Source: Dryas octopetala | Taxonomy: Eukaryota > Streptophyta > Magnoliopsida > Rosales > Rosaceae | Assembly: GCA_963921425.1 (NCBI GenBank) | Contig: OY992835.1 | Location: 4,154,001-4,218,000, forward strand | Length of the DNA: 64,000 nucleotides | Direction of reading: 5' to 3' | Shown here: positions 1 to 9,545 of the stretch, one piece after another | Numbering within the stretch: position 1 is the first letter of the stretch | How the letters are laid out: each line of letters starts with the position of its first letter | Notes under the pieces: model-generated | Database searches by the model: none | What the model saw: the letters and a program-made list of their open reading frames with translations, nothing else | Told to the model about the DNA's origin: nothing | Translations under genes and position numbers: made by a program

Positions 1-1343
1 GGCAGAATACATGTTTTGTTGCTCCAAACCATTCAAGTTGTTAGTTTCCATTTTCTTTTTCATTTTTTCTTTTGTCGATTCATAGTTTGGTAGGGAGGAT
101 ATCAAATACTCAAGAAAAAGTTGACATCCAAATCCACTCTTTAAAGAACTGAAATACGGAGTACTCTTTTCAATCCATAACAATAAGTATCAAAATATAA
201 GCAGTTGAATCCAAATCCTTCATTTCAAATCCACATACGTAAATGTTATCTAAATATATTCTCGACAAAATAACCAAATTCAGAGTGCCCATTCTGTGGT
301 TGCTTGTCTGCATTTAAAGTGCTGTCATCTTAAGCATTAAGCATGTATTTAGTATGAATTGCCTATGATGGTGGATAAATCTTCCTGCAGGTCTATCTAG
401 GGGAGCAGTATGTAAACAACCCTACACTGTCCGATGTTACATTTTTAGTTGAAGGTATAAATCGTTTATTTTCGTTCAAGTTATTCCTACTTATGTTATA
501 TTAGTTATCATAGAGGAGCATTAGTGTGTTTGTAATTGTTAGCATAAAGGACCTAAATGTTTGATTGCTTCACTCACCAACTGCAGGTCGGCGGTTCTAT
601 GCTCACAGAATCTGCCTCCTTGCTTCTTCAGCTGCGTTTCGTGCTATGTTCGATGGTGGTTACCGGGTGAGCGTCTGCATGTTTTCCCCTTAGCCTCCCA
701 TGTTTCGCCCCCCCTTTCTTTTTTTTGGGGGGGGGGGTGTTGTTATTCCAGTAGTATCCAATAAACACTAAAGTGCACATTATAGAGTAGAAAGGATGTC
801 TTGATGTTCAATAGTATGCATATCTTTATAATTTCCAGTAACTTGTTACAGGAGAAGGATGCAAGGGACATAGAGATACCAAATATTAGATGGGAGGTTT
901 TCGAGTTGATGATGAGGTAAAGATAAAGTGAAGCGTGTGTTTTCTTGTTTTGCAAAAGCTGTCTGGTGAGCTTTGATGATTCAGAGACTTTTGACTATGA
1001 ACAGATTTATATACACTAGATCGGTAGACATTACTTTGGATATTGCTCAAGATCTCCTCAGAGCTGCAGATCAGTATCTTTTGGAGGGACTCAAGCGGCT
1101 TTGTGAGTATACAATAGCACAGGTGAGCTAGCACTCTCTCTCTCTCTCTCTCTCTGCATGTCCTGCTTCTGAATCAAAAAAGCTGGCTGCCTAATTACGA
1201 TTTCATTTGTTGACTTAGGACATTTCATTGGAGAATGTTTCGAACATGTATGAACTTTCAGAAGCCTTCCATGCAATGTCATTAAGGCACACATGCATTT
1301 TATTTATTTTGGAACAGTTTGAGAAGTTGAGTGCTAGACCAGG
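1..1343 (+). pseudogene. ARIA/ABAP1-like ARM-BTB protein, 3' exons (partial gene or gene fragment)
   Basis: Five exons read on the plus strand: 391-454, 587-666, 852-916, 1005-1122 and 1219-1343. All have AG acceptors and GT donors and join in one open frame. They encode the BTB/POZ part of an ARMADILLO-BTB protein of the ARIA/ABAP1 family (in Arabidopsis a partner of the ABF2 transcription factor). Visible segments include NNPTLSDVTFLVE, FYAHRICLLASS, AMFDGGYR, LLRAADQYLLEGLKRLCEY and MYELSEAFHAMSLRH. Upstream ARM-repeat exons would lie left of the window. The short last exon expected after 1343 (family C-terminus, about 30-45 residues) is not recognisable before the CACTA end at 3305. I therefore call it 3'-truncated. 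It could be a host gene cut by a rearrangement or a gene fragment inside the CACTA element. No stop or frameshift occurs in the five exons, so decay is recent or selection persists. The family assignment is confident; functionality is not. Confidence 0.8.
1133..1155. repeat. (CT)n microsatellite in intron
   Basis: A run of CT dinucleotides follows directly after the splice donor of the fourth ARIA-like exon. It is a simple sequence repeat with no coding meaning. Confidence 0.9.
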
Positions 1344-2750
1344 GTATGTGCTTCTCCAACCTTTCGTTCTTATTCAAATAATTTCTCTTCCTATGCAGAT
1401 TAAACTAAATTTTCTTTTTGCCTTGCAAAAAAAGCTAGAAAGTTTGCAATGTCTTGGGTGTTGCACTGAGTCTTTAACAGAAAATGTGGAACCTGACTGA
1501 TTTCAACTTATGACATTTAAAGCACAGTGATGTAATTCTGTGGTTTTACAAGCAGATAATTGATTGTTGGACTTTATTCTCTATACATGCAGCTGGAACT
1601 TAGGCTTGTAGAAGAGGGTTCATATACTTATGTTGCTTATCCTTCATGAACATTTGATTCAGCCCCTCAGTTGCCTTGGCTTCGTGCCTCTGGCACTGGG
1701 ATGCTTATAATGTTTCTAATAGTTTTCAAGCTATAAAATTTCTGATAGTTTTCAAGATATGTTGGTTTTGGTCTAATATTGATGATTTCATTCTTTTTAA
1801 TTGAATTTGATTCGACTTTTGATTGTTGTGCATGTGGCTGTTTGGTTTGTGTTTATGATTTATGCTTGGGTTTTTTTGAACTTCAATATTCTCCTTGTCA
1901 TGTATTTCAAATTTTACATTGATTGCTGCCAACTGATACAAATCTTATTTCAGTATATATATGTTTCATGTTATTAATGCACTTAATGCCCTTGCTGCAA
2001 TCTATAGTTTTTAGAAAGCAATCTCTGTGATATATCAATAGTTTTTAATATATCAGCTTCTGTACTTAACAGAGGACGGGATTTAGTTTTTGATTTTCGT
2101 GTGACTAACTTGGAATTATTCTGATCTAAAGTATATATTTTTTGGCTTAAACCGGGTGTTGCACTTGAAGTTAGGCTACTTTTGCATAGAACTTGGAAGA
2201 TATTGTAATATGTTTTCTCTGCATTTTCCATCTACAAGTTTTATGGTTTTCCATGTTTCGTGATCCCTTTGTGAAAAAACAGATTGCTGGAGCTGGTGCT
2301 GCTGGCCTTGTGCTTGCTGATGTTGCTGCAGAAGCAAGACATACATCTGAAATGGTTGGAACAATATATGGGTGTTGTATTATCTGTTGGTACCTTTTTG
2401 AGCATTTTGTGGATATGAAGATACTACCTAGTTGACATTCCAATCTTTTGTATAGGCAAAATTTTGGCCTAGCTGCATCACTGCCATGCCTTAATTATTT
2501 TGTACATGTTGGCAGTGTTTAGGATTTAGAGATGGATTTTGTGAAGGTGCTTATGGAGATAGAATAGTGATTTTGGGGTATACATGCATTGATGAGGGCT
2601 ATCCATATTTTTAGATAGATTTGTAATTTATTTTTGTTAACTTGATTACTCTTTGGATGTTGGATTAATTTATATGAATGAAAGAATTGAAGTTGGATTA
2701 CTTTAGAAGTTGACTAATTGTTGTGTGGATGCTGCCTATCAATTTCTATC
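1344..2750. other. Intron/intergenic-like sequence with one unassigned possible exon near 2282-2355
   Basis: AT-rich sequence follows the last recognised ARIA-like exon. One stretch from about 2282 is preceded by a CAG acceptor and reads IAGAGAAGLVLADVAAEAR in an open frame that starts upstream. I cannot assign it to a family, and the small-residue composition may be chance. No terminal exon of the ARIA-like gene was found here. The rest shows no gene, RNA or repeat that I can support. Confidence 0.4.
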
Positions 2751-3305
2751 CATACCAAAAGTTTACTTTGGATTACATATCAGATTATATAAAAAAGCAA
2801 CGATAAGGAATAGAGTTTCAATATCATTTAAAAAACAAAAAACCGATATCTAAAGTATACTTTTATATCAGATTTTAGGTACAAAAATGATATATTATAT
2901 ATCTTTTTATATCAGATTTTAAGTACAAAAACGATATGTTATATATCTTTTTATATCATATTTTAATTACAAAAACGATATGTTATATATTTTTTATATC
3001 AGATTTTCATTACCAAAACGATATTGAATATATTGTTTATATCAGTTTGAAAAAAAATAACGATATAATAAGTATCTTATATATCGGAATTTAGTTTTTA
3101 AGATATCAGAAATGTTTAAATTCGATATCGTTGGTTATATATGATATCAGATTATCAAACAAATACAATATCTAATATAGTATAGACATCAGTGTATAAC
3201 CGATATGTAATATGGGAGAATAGATATCAGCACTCAATATATCGGTTGGAAACCTAAATAGATATCGGTTTATCACTGATATATATTAAGGTTTTTCTTG
3301 TAGTG
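2750..3305 (+). mobile_element. CACTA (En/Spm-like) transposon right terminus with subterminal repeats
   Basis: The segment ends in TTTTTCTTGTAGTG at 3292-3305, the complement of a CACTACAAGAAAAA terminal inverted repeat typical of plant CACTA elements. Just inside it, 2860-3080 holds about five tandem units of 43-45 bp that share TTATATCAGATTTT and an ACGATAT core. Further GATATC/CGATAT motifs continue to 3290. Such repeated subterminal motifs bind the transposase in CACTA elements. No transposase is visible. The left terminus is not in the window, so the element may extend left across the ARIA-like exons. Confidence 0.75.
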
Positions 3306-3733
3306 GCGCAAGGTGCAGCTGGCCCTTATGGGCTTGGTGTAGCTGATTTCCTCCCCATTGAGCCTCCAATAAATCAGGAATTAGAATGAAATAATTAGGG
3401 TAATATCAAATCTGATTTTTAGAGCCCAATTAGGGGAGATAATCCATGCAAGGTGCGGCCAGCCCTTCTCTCTTAGCACACACGCCACTTCCTATGTGGT
3501 TTGGGTTGGGCTTCCATTTCTTCATGCTCTTGGACCCTCTCTTGATCATGGGCTTCTCTTTAAAATCAAAAATTCATTTAAGCTCAAAATGGGCTGATTT
3601 GCATCCATTTAATTCCTATGGGCTTTCCACCTACAAAAGAGAAAAACACAAATAAATAACATAAAATATAGGGACTAAGTACAAAATATATGAAGATAGA
3701 GGGCCTAAAATGCAAACATTTAAGGACCCAACA
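3306..3733 (-). mobile_element. Truncated LTR of an Athila/Tat-like element (family E)
   Basis: Sequence between the CACTA end and a CCCAACA terminus at 3733. It is followed at 3734 by AATTCCCCCAAACTTAACC, the complement of a polypurine tract next to a minus-strand 3' LTR. The same arrangement borders the family A and B LTRs elsewhere in the window. The CACTA insertion appears to have split this LTR; the other half is not present here. Confidence 0.55.
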
Positions 3734-4800
3734 AATTCCCCCAAACTTAACCTTTGCTAGTCCCTAGCAAACAAAACAAAAACTAGACTAGGACTCTAAA
3801 AACAAAACAACCTAACCGTCCACCAAAAATCTCAGGTATGCTTGATCATTCATAACTCAATCAAAGAGATTACATACTAGTTCCAGAGATTACCAAATGC
3901 CAACATTAACTCACAATCAACAAGGTTAAGCATCATGTGCGTAAGACAATATCAACATAGTTTTCAATCTGAACTTTCAAGCAACTTGAGTAATCATAAG
4001 CAACTAGTGTCACTTCAATTCTCTCAAAGATAGTCACTCACAAATAAAGCACTGAGATATTGGTTAAATAGTGATTCCCTCAAAAGGCATATGTGAGCGA
4101 GTTTATGCATACAAGTTCAAATTACTCACATATATGTAAGAATGAAAGCACAAGTGAAAGAATAATGATCTCATGAAAGATACCAAATACCTGAAATCAA
4201 ATCAAAATACAATATGCTTCCATCTCATCTAATCTCCACATTAAGACTACACTTCACCTAAGATCATATAGGACTTTACATATGGGTTGTAATGGGGCTA
4301 ATGGTGAAGGGTTTTAACAAGAAAGGTATGGAAAACACAAAGACTTAAGGGAACCATAGAGAATCAGGTTTTACGGTGTCATTTCATTCTTATACACTTT
4401 GGCAACTAGGCTTGCATTCTTGAATTTGCACACTTGCAATACACATGCCTACCCTTTTCACTTTCTTTCTCTTTTTTTTTTTTTTTCTTTCCATTTTTTT
4501 TCTATTTTCTTTTGGGCATTGCAACATATTCAATTCTTTTTCTTTTCTTTTTCATATTATTCTCAAGCCTTGCACACAAATGAACAATTATCATAAACCA
4601 GTTCTCTACAATCCCTTAAGTATGGGTAGATACACACAATGGAAGGGTACTTCCCCCAAACTAGGGGTATAAATGAACACAAAAAGGATGGCTAGAATGG
4701 CACAAACGAGGCAAAGAAGGCCTAAATCATTTCCTAGGTTCCACGTAGTTACAACATGCTTCAATTAAATAACATCTCTTGTGAAAACAGTTGAAAACAT
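3734..4800 (-). mobile_element. 3' internal remnant of family E element, non-coding
   Basis: No coding sequence. The stretch resembles the non-coding region between protease/integrase and 3' LTR in families A and B. It has a CCCCCAAACTTA motif, a 'ggttgtaatgg' segment, a T-rich run near 4470-4500, and a second 'cttcccccaaacta' block near 4650. It ends near 4750-4800 in a scrambled junction, where a 25-bp sequence at about 4771-4795 repeats what occurs at 4825-4849 (see findings). Confidence 0.5.
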
Positions 4801-4964
4801 CTCTTTTTTTTATGTTTCTTTAACATCTCTTGTGAAAACAGTTGAAAATTTTCATGAGATTCCGAGATATCAACTGTTCTTTCACAGGTTTTAATAACGT
4901 AATCACTTTTAAAGGAAAAAGATCCTTTTTTATAAACATCATAAATAGGAACTTTAGGGATTTT
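4801..4964 (-). pseudogene. Endogenous caulimovirid movement-protein fragment (second copy)
   Basis: About 160 bp essentially identical to 49719-49878, the movement-protein region of the endogenous petuvirus-like element. In both places the fragment stops at the same base, where a family B LTR begins (4965 here, 49879 there). Only this short piece of viral sequence is present. It is a non-functional relic whose interest lies in the shared junction. Confidence 0.8.
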
Positions 4965-7109
4965 TGTTGTATGTTTTCCTAGAGCAAATTAAATAACATT
5001 TCCTGAGGTCTAAGTTAACTCGCAAGTGCACGAATCGCTAAGTAGCAAAGCTTACAAATACGAGGTCGATCCCACAGGGAATTGTACTGGTGTTATGATT
5101 ACTAACTCAATTAAATTCAATTAACTCAACTCTAACTTACACACTCAAATGGGGGTTTTGATTGGTTTTTGGAACTGGACTGACTAATAAATACATAGCG
5201 AAACTCTAAAATAACAAACGGAAATGAATTTGGATAAAACAATAATAAAGAACACTAGGGGTCAGAATCCACCACTAGCATACCATTCACTCTACTATGG
5301 ACAATAACAATCAATATATAAACATGTTGACAAAGTTCGTCTACTAAAAGGTTTGGCTAGTCACTTTTAGCAATTACTCCCCTTACTGTGTATAAACTAA
5401 GAGCTTCTTGGGCCTTCCTTAGCCAGTTAACTTGCATGTTCCCTAGTTCTAAGCTAAGGCAGCTGTTACCCATGCAAGAGTCATTACGATTTGTGAGAGT
5501 GACAAACACATAGCGCATAGCTCCAAATTAATGTACCCTATGTCCTCTATGATCTCTTTTCTCATGAATATTATCTTAGGATACCCACTTGTTGCCTATT
5601 GAAACTATCATCCTTTCAAGCTTGTTTAGTTTCACAACATAAATCTAGATGCATGCAACCTAAGGTGATCAGTCAAAGATGCGAAACAACTAGAGTCAAT
5701 TTAAACAGAGATCCAAGATTTGTCAACATATAAACAATTAAACTATTAATAATTCATAGTGAAAGTAAACAGCAATGCTAGGGCTTCATCCTAGCCCTAG
5801 CCCAATATTTAGCTACACATAATTAAATCCACAAATAAACAATGCATAATTAAAATAATGGAAATAAAAATAAAAAGGAAGAGAGATCAAGCCGGGGCAG
5901 CAAGGTGGAGGTGCGGCTGCAATGGTGGTGTGCAATGGGGCTGCTCAGCCTTGGGCTCCACGGCAAAGAGGCTGGGGTGCTCGGCAAGGTGGCAGCAAGA
6001 TGGTGATGGCGTGGCTGCTGGAGATGGCTGCTGCTAGGCGGCTTCACTTGATCTTCCTCCTTCAGTTCAGCACAAAATACAAGAAAACACAATAGAAGGG
6101 GGCTGCTGGGGTTCGGCCACAAAAGAAAAGAAGGAAAAATAAAGAAAAGGGAGATGGTGGCTGCGGCACAAGAAAAACAGGAGAGAGAGTGGCTGCTAGG
6201 GTTTGCGGCAAGAGGAAAAGAGAGGGGCTGCTAGGGCTGCGAAAATTTAAAAGACAAAAAGAATAGGACTTCAGAACTATAAGGATGTATTTATAGAGGA
6301 TAGTGGGGCTGCTATTTCTATTTCTCTTCAATGTGGGATTGCTGAAATTAAACCTAATGGATCAGGGCCACACTCACTTAAGCCCATAGGCATAACAATC
6401 AGCCCCTATGCGCAAACCACAAAGGCTTAGCCTCCAGCCCATGCGCCAACTTCATGGCCCATCACTTAAGTCCATGCGCCAGCCCCTAGGGTTCCACTTA
6501 AGCCCATGCCGCACCTTCCTTAGGGTTTCACTCTTGGCCCAAGTCCATCACCTTGGCTGAAATCCATCTTATCCAATTGTGCTTTGGCCCAATGTCTTCC
6601 AAAAGCTTCTAGAACCATTGACTTGTTGACTTTGACTTTTGACCACTTCTCCTTATCCACCTAGGAATCCTTATTGACTTAGGATTTCTATCTCACTTGG
6701 GATTTCACAATTACCATTTTGCCCCTCATGATTCCTAACTTCATTAGGACTCCATTTCCTATTCGGATTAGGTTTCCTAGTTGAAACAGGATTTCCTGCT
6801 CCAACTAGGATTTCTCATTTCTGGCTTCGGATCGTCATGATTCCTTCTTATTCAAGCTTGATCTTTCCTGGTGAGACTAGGAATCCTAGTTTGACTGAGA
6901 TTCAGCATTTCCTGGTGCGACCAGGATTTCTCCACTTTTCCTAGTTTGACTAGGAAACGTCTAAAAATGGCTCTTTCAGCTCTTTTTCTCTTCTTTGCTC
7001 ATGTTATCCTATAGAACAAAAACAAACTAACAACACACAAAATATCGAGTTCTTGCACTCTGAGTTAGGGAGTTAGTATCATAAAATAGTGTAAAATGAG
7101 CACTCAACA
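4965..7109 (-). mobile_element. Family B LTR, isolated copy (B1)
   Basis: Complete 2145-bp LTR from TGTTGTATGTTTTCC to GAGCACTCAACA, exactly the same length as the B2 3' LTR at 49879-52023. Read on the minus strand it has a TATA box (CTATAAATAC, near 6285-6295) inside a 'cctctataaatac' context. It also has the conserved downstream block containing 'ggtcgatcccacaggga'. The left flank is ATTTT (viral sequence) and the right flank is CTCTG (minisatellite of the neighbouring C LTR). No target-site duplication is present, unlike the true solo LTRs in this window. Confidence 0.85.
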
Positions 7110-7475
7110 CTCTGCACGAGAAGTGGCGAGCATCCTTCCTGCTTGTACATTGATTCGCTCTACACGAGAAGTGGCGAGCATCCTTCCTGCTCGTGCATTG
7201 ATTCGCTCTGCAAGAGAAGTGGCGAGTATTCCTGCCTGCTCGTGCATCGATTCGCTCTGCAAGAGAAGTGGCGAGTATTCCTGCCTGCTCATGCATCGAT
7301 TCGCTCTGCACGAGAAGTGGCGAGCATCCCGGCCTGCCCGTGCATTGATTCGCTCTGCACGGGAAGTGGCGAGCATACCTGCCTGCCCGTGCATCGATTC
7401 GCTCTGAACGGGAATTGGCGAGCTTATCTGCCTACTCGTGCCTATGCACAGGATGTGGCGAGCTTAATTACCTAA
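7110..7475. repeat. 48-49 bp minisatellite inside the C4 LTR
   Basis: About eight head-to-tail units start at 7110, 7158, 7206, 7255, 7304, 7353 and 7402, with a degenerate last unit to about 7475. The consensus begins CTCTGCACGAGAAGTGGCGAG. Because the period is not a multiple of three, every frame opens into repetitive spurious ORFs on both strands. The related C LTRs carry a different 49-bp repeat at the equivalent place. Confidence 0.9.
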
Positions 7476-8238
7476 GTGTGTAACTAGCGGTTTTCCCGAA
7501 TACTAATATGATGTGATGTTTCATTTTATGGCCTAGAGACGGATAGTTTGCATGAATGTCAATGGAGGATTTGAGCTAATTACATTATTGCCTATTTTGG
7601 CGCGATATCATGTATAATTGTTTACTTTGCATGTTTTAAGGAAGTTCTCTTCAGATCAATTGTGTTTACTTATATGATAAAGATGTTTTTGTTTGGAAAG
7701 GAGTTTTCAACAGAGTTTTAAAACTGGGGGATTTTAAAGAGCGACGTGAGGTCTTAGAGTTAAATGTGGTTATGAAGGGATTTCTCAAAAGATATTTAAC
7801 CTTTAATTTCATTTTTATTAAACTGTCCACTCACTGAGTTATCTCACAGTTTTTCTTCTTTTGTCTTAAATTGTCCCCCCAAGTAGTAGTATTGGTGGGG
7901 GTCGAGCCAATCACGTCGAGACAATTACATTCATACCCTCACTCGGACACTGTAGGCGTCATTTTAGCTTTGTAAAATTCCTTGTATTAGAATAGTGGCT
8001 CTGATAACCACACTTAAAATTCTTAGATGGTTTTTCTTGAAATTGTTGGGTCTGATACCTTTTTTGATTGTGGTAGAGGTGGTTGATGTTTTAGAAGTGT
8101 TTTTAACAGGTTTTGAAATTTTTGGGTTAGTCCATTATTAGGGGAGGTTCTGCCGAATTTTCGGTAGGATTTTCCTTGATTTTGGATTCCACAGGACCTG
8201 TCCGGGTTTCAGGGTGGAATCTGGGGGCAGTCCTGTCA
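7110..8238 (+). mobile_element. Truncated family C LTR, plus orientation (C4)
   Basis: Reverse complement of the first part of the C LTRs at 9491, 32751 and 58223. It ends in GGGGGCAGTCCTGTCA at 8238, the complement of the family start TGACAGGACCGCCCCC. Shared landmarks are the 'ctgtccactcactgag' block near 7828 and the 'ttttaacaggttttgaaat' block near 8103. Sequence is clearly more diverged than between C1 and C2, so it is an older or different subfamily. The outer part of the LTR is missing, cut at 7110 by the B1 LTR junction. Confidence 0.75.
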
Positions 8239-8261
8239 ATTAGGCTTAATATAAAACGTAC

Positions 8262-8351
8262 TGTTGTATTAAGTTTCCAACCAACAGCTGCTGCTGCAAC
8301 CTCCATACCAATATAACCACCAACAACAACAACCACCTTCTGTGCTTTCTC
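8262..8351 (-). pseudogene. Monodehydroascorbate reductase (MDHAR) exon fragment
   Basis: A single 90-nt exon of exactly 30 codons, with a TTTTTTAG acceptor and a GTACGT donor. It encodes the NAD(P)H-binding Rossmann segment of plant MDHAR (the FAD enzyme that regenerates ascorbate), reading VVVVVGGYIGMEVAAAAVGW. The family motif here is normally GGGYIG; the first glycine is Val, so the dinucleotide-binding loop is damaged. No other MDHAR exon is visible, and the downstream intron is interrupted at 8238 by the C4 LTR. It is an isolated gene fragment lying next to a PP2A fragment on the same strand. Confidence 0.8.
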
Positions 8352-8650
8352 CTAAAAAATAAGATGTGAAATTTTACTCAAAGGAATAAGCTGTACAATT
8401 CCAAAAAACAAAACAAAGCAGAGCTCAATAAAATATAGTTCAAAATAGAGCACCTATACACATATAAACTTAACAAAAAGAAATTATTGAACAAATCAAA
8501 CATGTAAAAGCAATTTACATGATATAAAATTGATGAACTAGCAGCCAAACATTTGCTAATCAATTAAGGGCCAAATATTTGAGGGACCAGAGATTCCCTC
8601 AATTGAAACAGAAGAGTTGAATACAAAAAGGTCATAGTCAGAACTGATAC

Positions 8651-8988
8651 CTTCCCTCCAATTCAAAAAAGCTCTACAAGGTCATGAAATTGCCCATGAA
8701 TATCGCCACAAATTGTCATTGGGCTTCTCACAGGCTGTAGTACATGAACAAGTAAAATAAATTAATGCCTCCCATTACAAGTTTGCGAGATGTGGCTTTT
8801 AAAGTGCATTGCAAAAGAGAGACAATACAATGATAGTTGGACAGTGGTTAACCTTACATATGAAATTATATAGAAAATGATATATTACAAAAAGAAAATT
8901 AAGACTTCCTACAAATAAAGTTGTCATGCACATGGGCATTGCTTTCTTCCATTAAGATTTCCTTTGCCTTCTCGCATAATCCTTTCAC
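8651..8988 (-). pseudogene. PP2A catalytic subunit fragment, two exons
   Basis: Two minus-strand exons with splice borders. Exon 8932-8988 reads VKGLCEKAKEILMEESNAH. Exon 8651-8734 (28 codons) reads [18 protein letters not shown] and onward to VELF, a TGA stop, then IGGK. GDIHGQ is the metal-binding signature of PPP-family phosphatases, and the sequence matches the serine/threonine phosphatase 2A catalytic subunit. The in-frame TGA replaces the conserved Arg of LFRIGGK (CGA to TGA would explain it). The first exon and all exons downstream of IGGK are absent. After the second exon the sequence runs into the MDHAR exon, so two unrelated gene fragments sit in tandem on one strand. Confidence 0.85.
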
Positions 8989-9490
8989 CTATAACAAAGC
9001 TAAAAAGAAAAGATTACATATAGATCTTTTGTTTACTTTTATTCCCAAACACACAGGGAAGAGGGAAAATTTAGTCATTAAAACAATTTTAGAAGAAAGA
9101 GATCGAATAAGTAGTGAGAGGTTGAAGAGGGAGGGTTGAGATACTCAAAAACAGATAGTTTAGAAAGTAAAGTACAGCAAGAAAACCTTCCTGGGATATA
9201 AATAATTTACTTCTGAGGTAAGTTCCAGGTTACACCTTTATTTCATTTCAAACAGTTTCCATGTGATCTGATAATTCATTATGAGAAATACAACTGATTT
9301 ATTCTTCAAGTAGTAAAACGGCTGTACAAGATGTTCAGCAAATAGTCACTAGCTAGTCACTAGCTGAAACACAAATAGAAATACCATATATATTTTAAGA
9401 AAATGTCAAGCATGCTATAAGACAAGTTAGTTCTTCAAGCAATCAACTCAAACCCTTTAACTGAAACTGCATTATAAGACTCTATGTATC
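8989..9490. other. Non-coding sequence upstream of the PP2A fragment
   Basis: AT-rich sequence with no recognisable exon, RNA or repeat. Its right edge, GTATC at 9486-9490, is the left target-site duplication of element C, so before that insertion it continued directly into 35558. Confidence 0.6.
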
Positions 9491-9545
9491 TGACAGGACC
9501 GCCCCCGGATTCTACCCTGAAACCCGGAGAGGTCCTGCGGGAATT
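9491..9545 (-). mobile_element. Element C 3' LTR (C1), outer 55 bp
   Basis: Begins TGACAGGACCGCCCCC as in C2 and C3, and is interrupted after GAATT by the insertion of A1. The LTR resumes at 20981. Confidence 0.9.

Noticed and set aside
5850-6331. Ser/Pro-rich ORFs of about 90 codons in the B LTRs (also 50727-51245 and 62983-63222)
   Set aside because: They lie in the LTR around the TATA box, have low-complexity composition and no family similarity, and vary with LTR indels.
7027-7475. Several overlapping ORFs of 94-110 codons on both strands with repetitive proteins
   Set aside because: They are translations of the 49-bp minisatellite in the C4 LTR. The period is not a multiple of three, so all frames open. 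No start context or family similarity.
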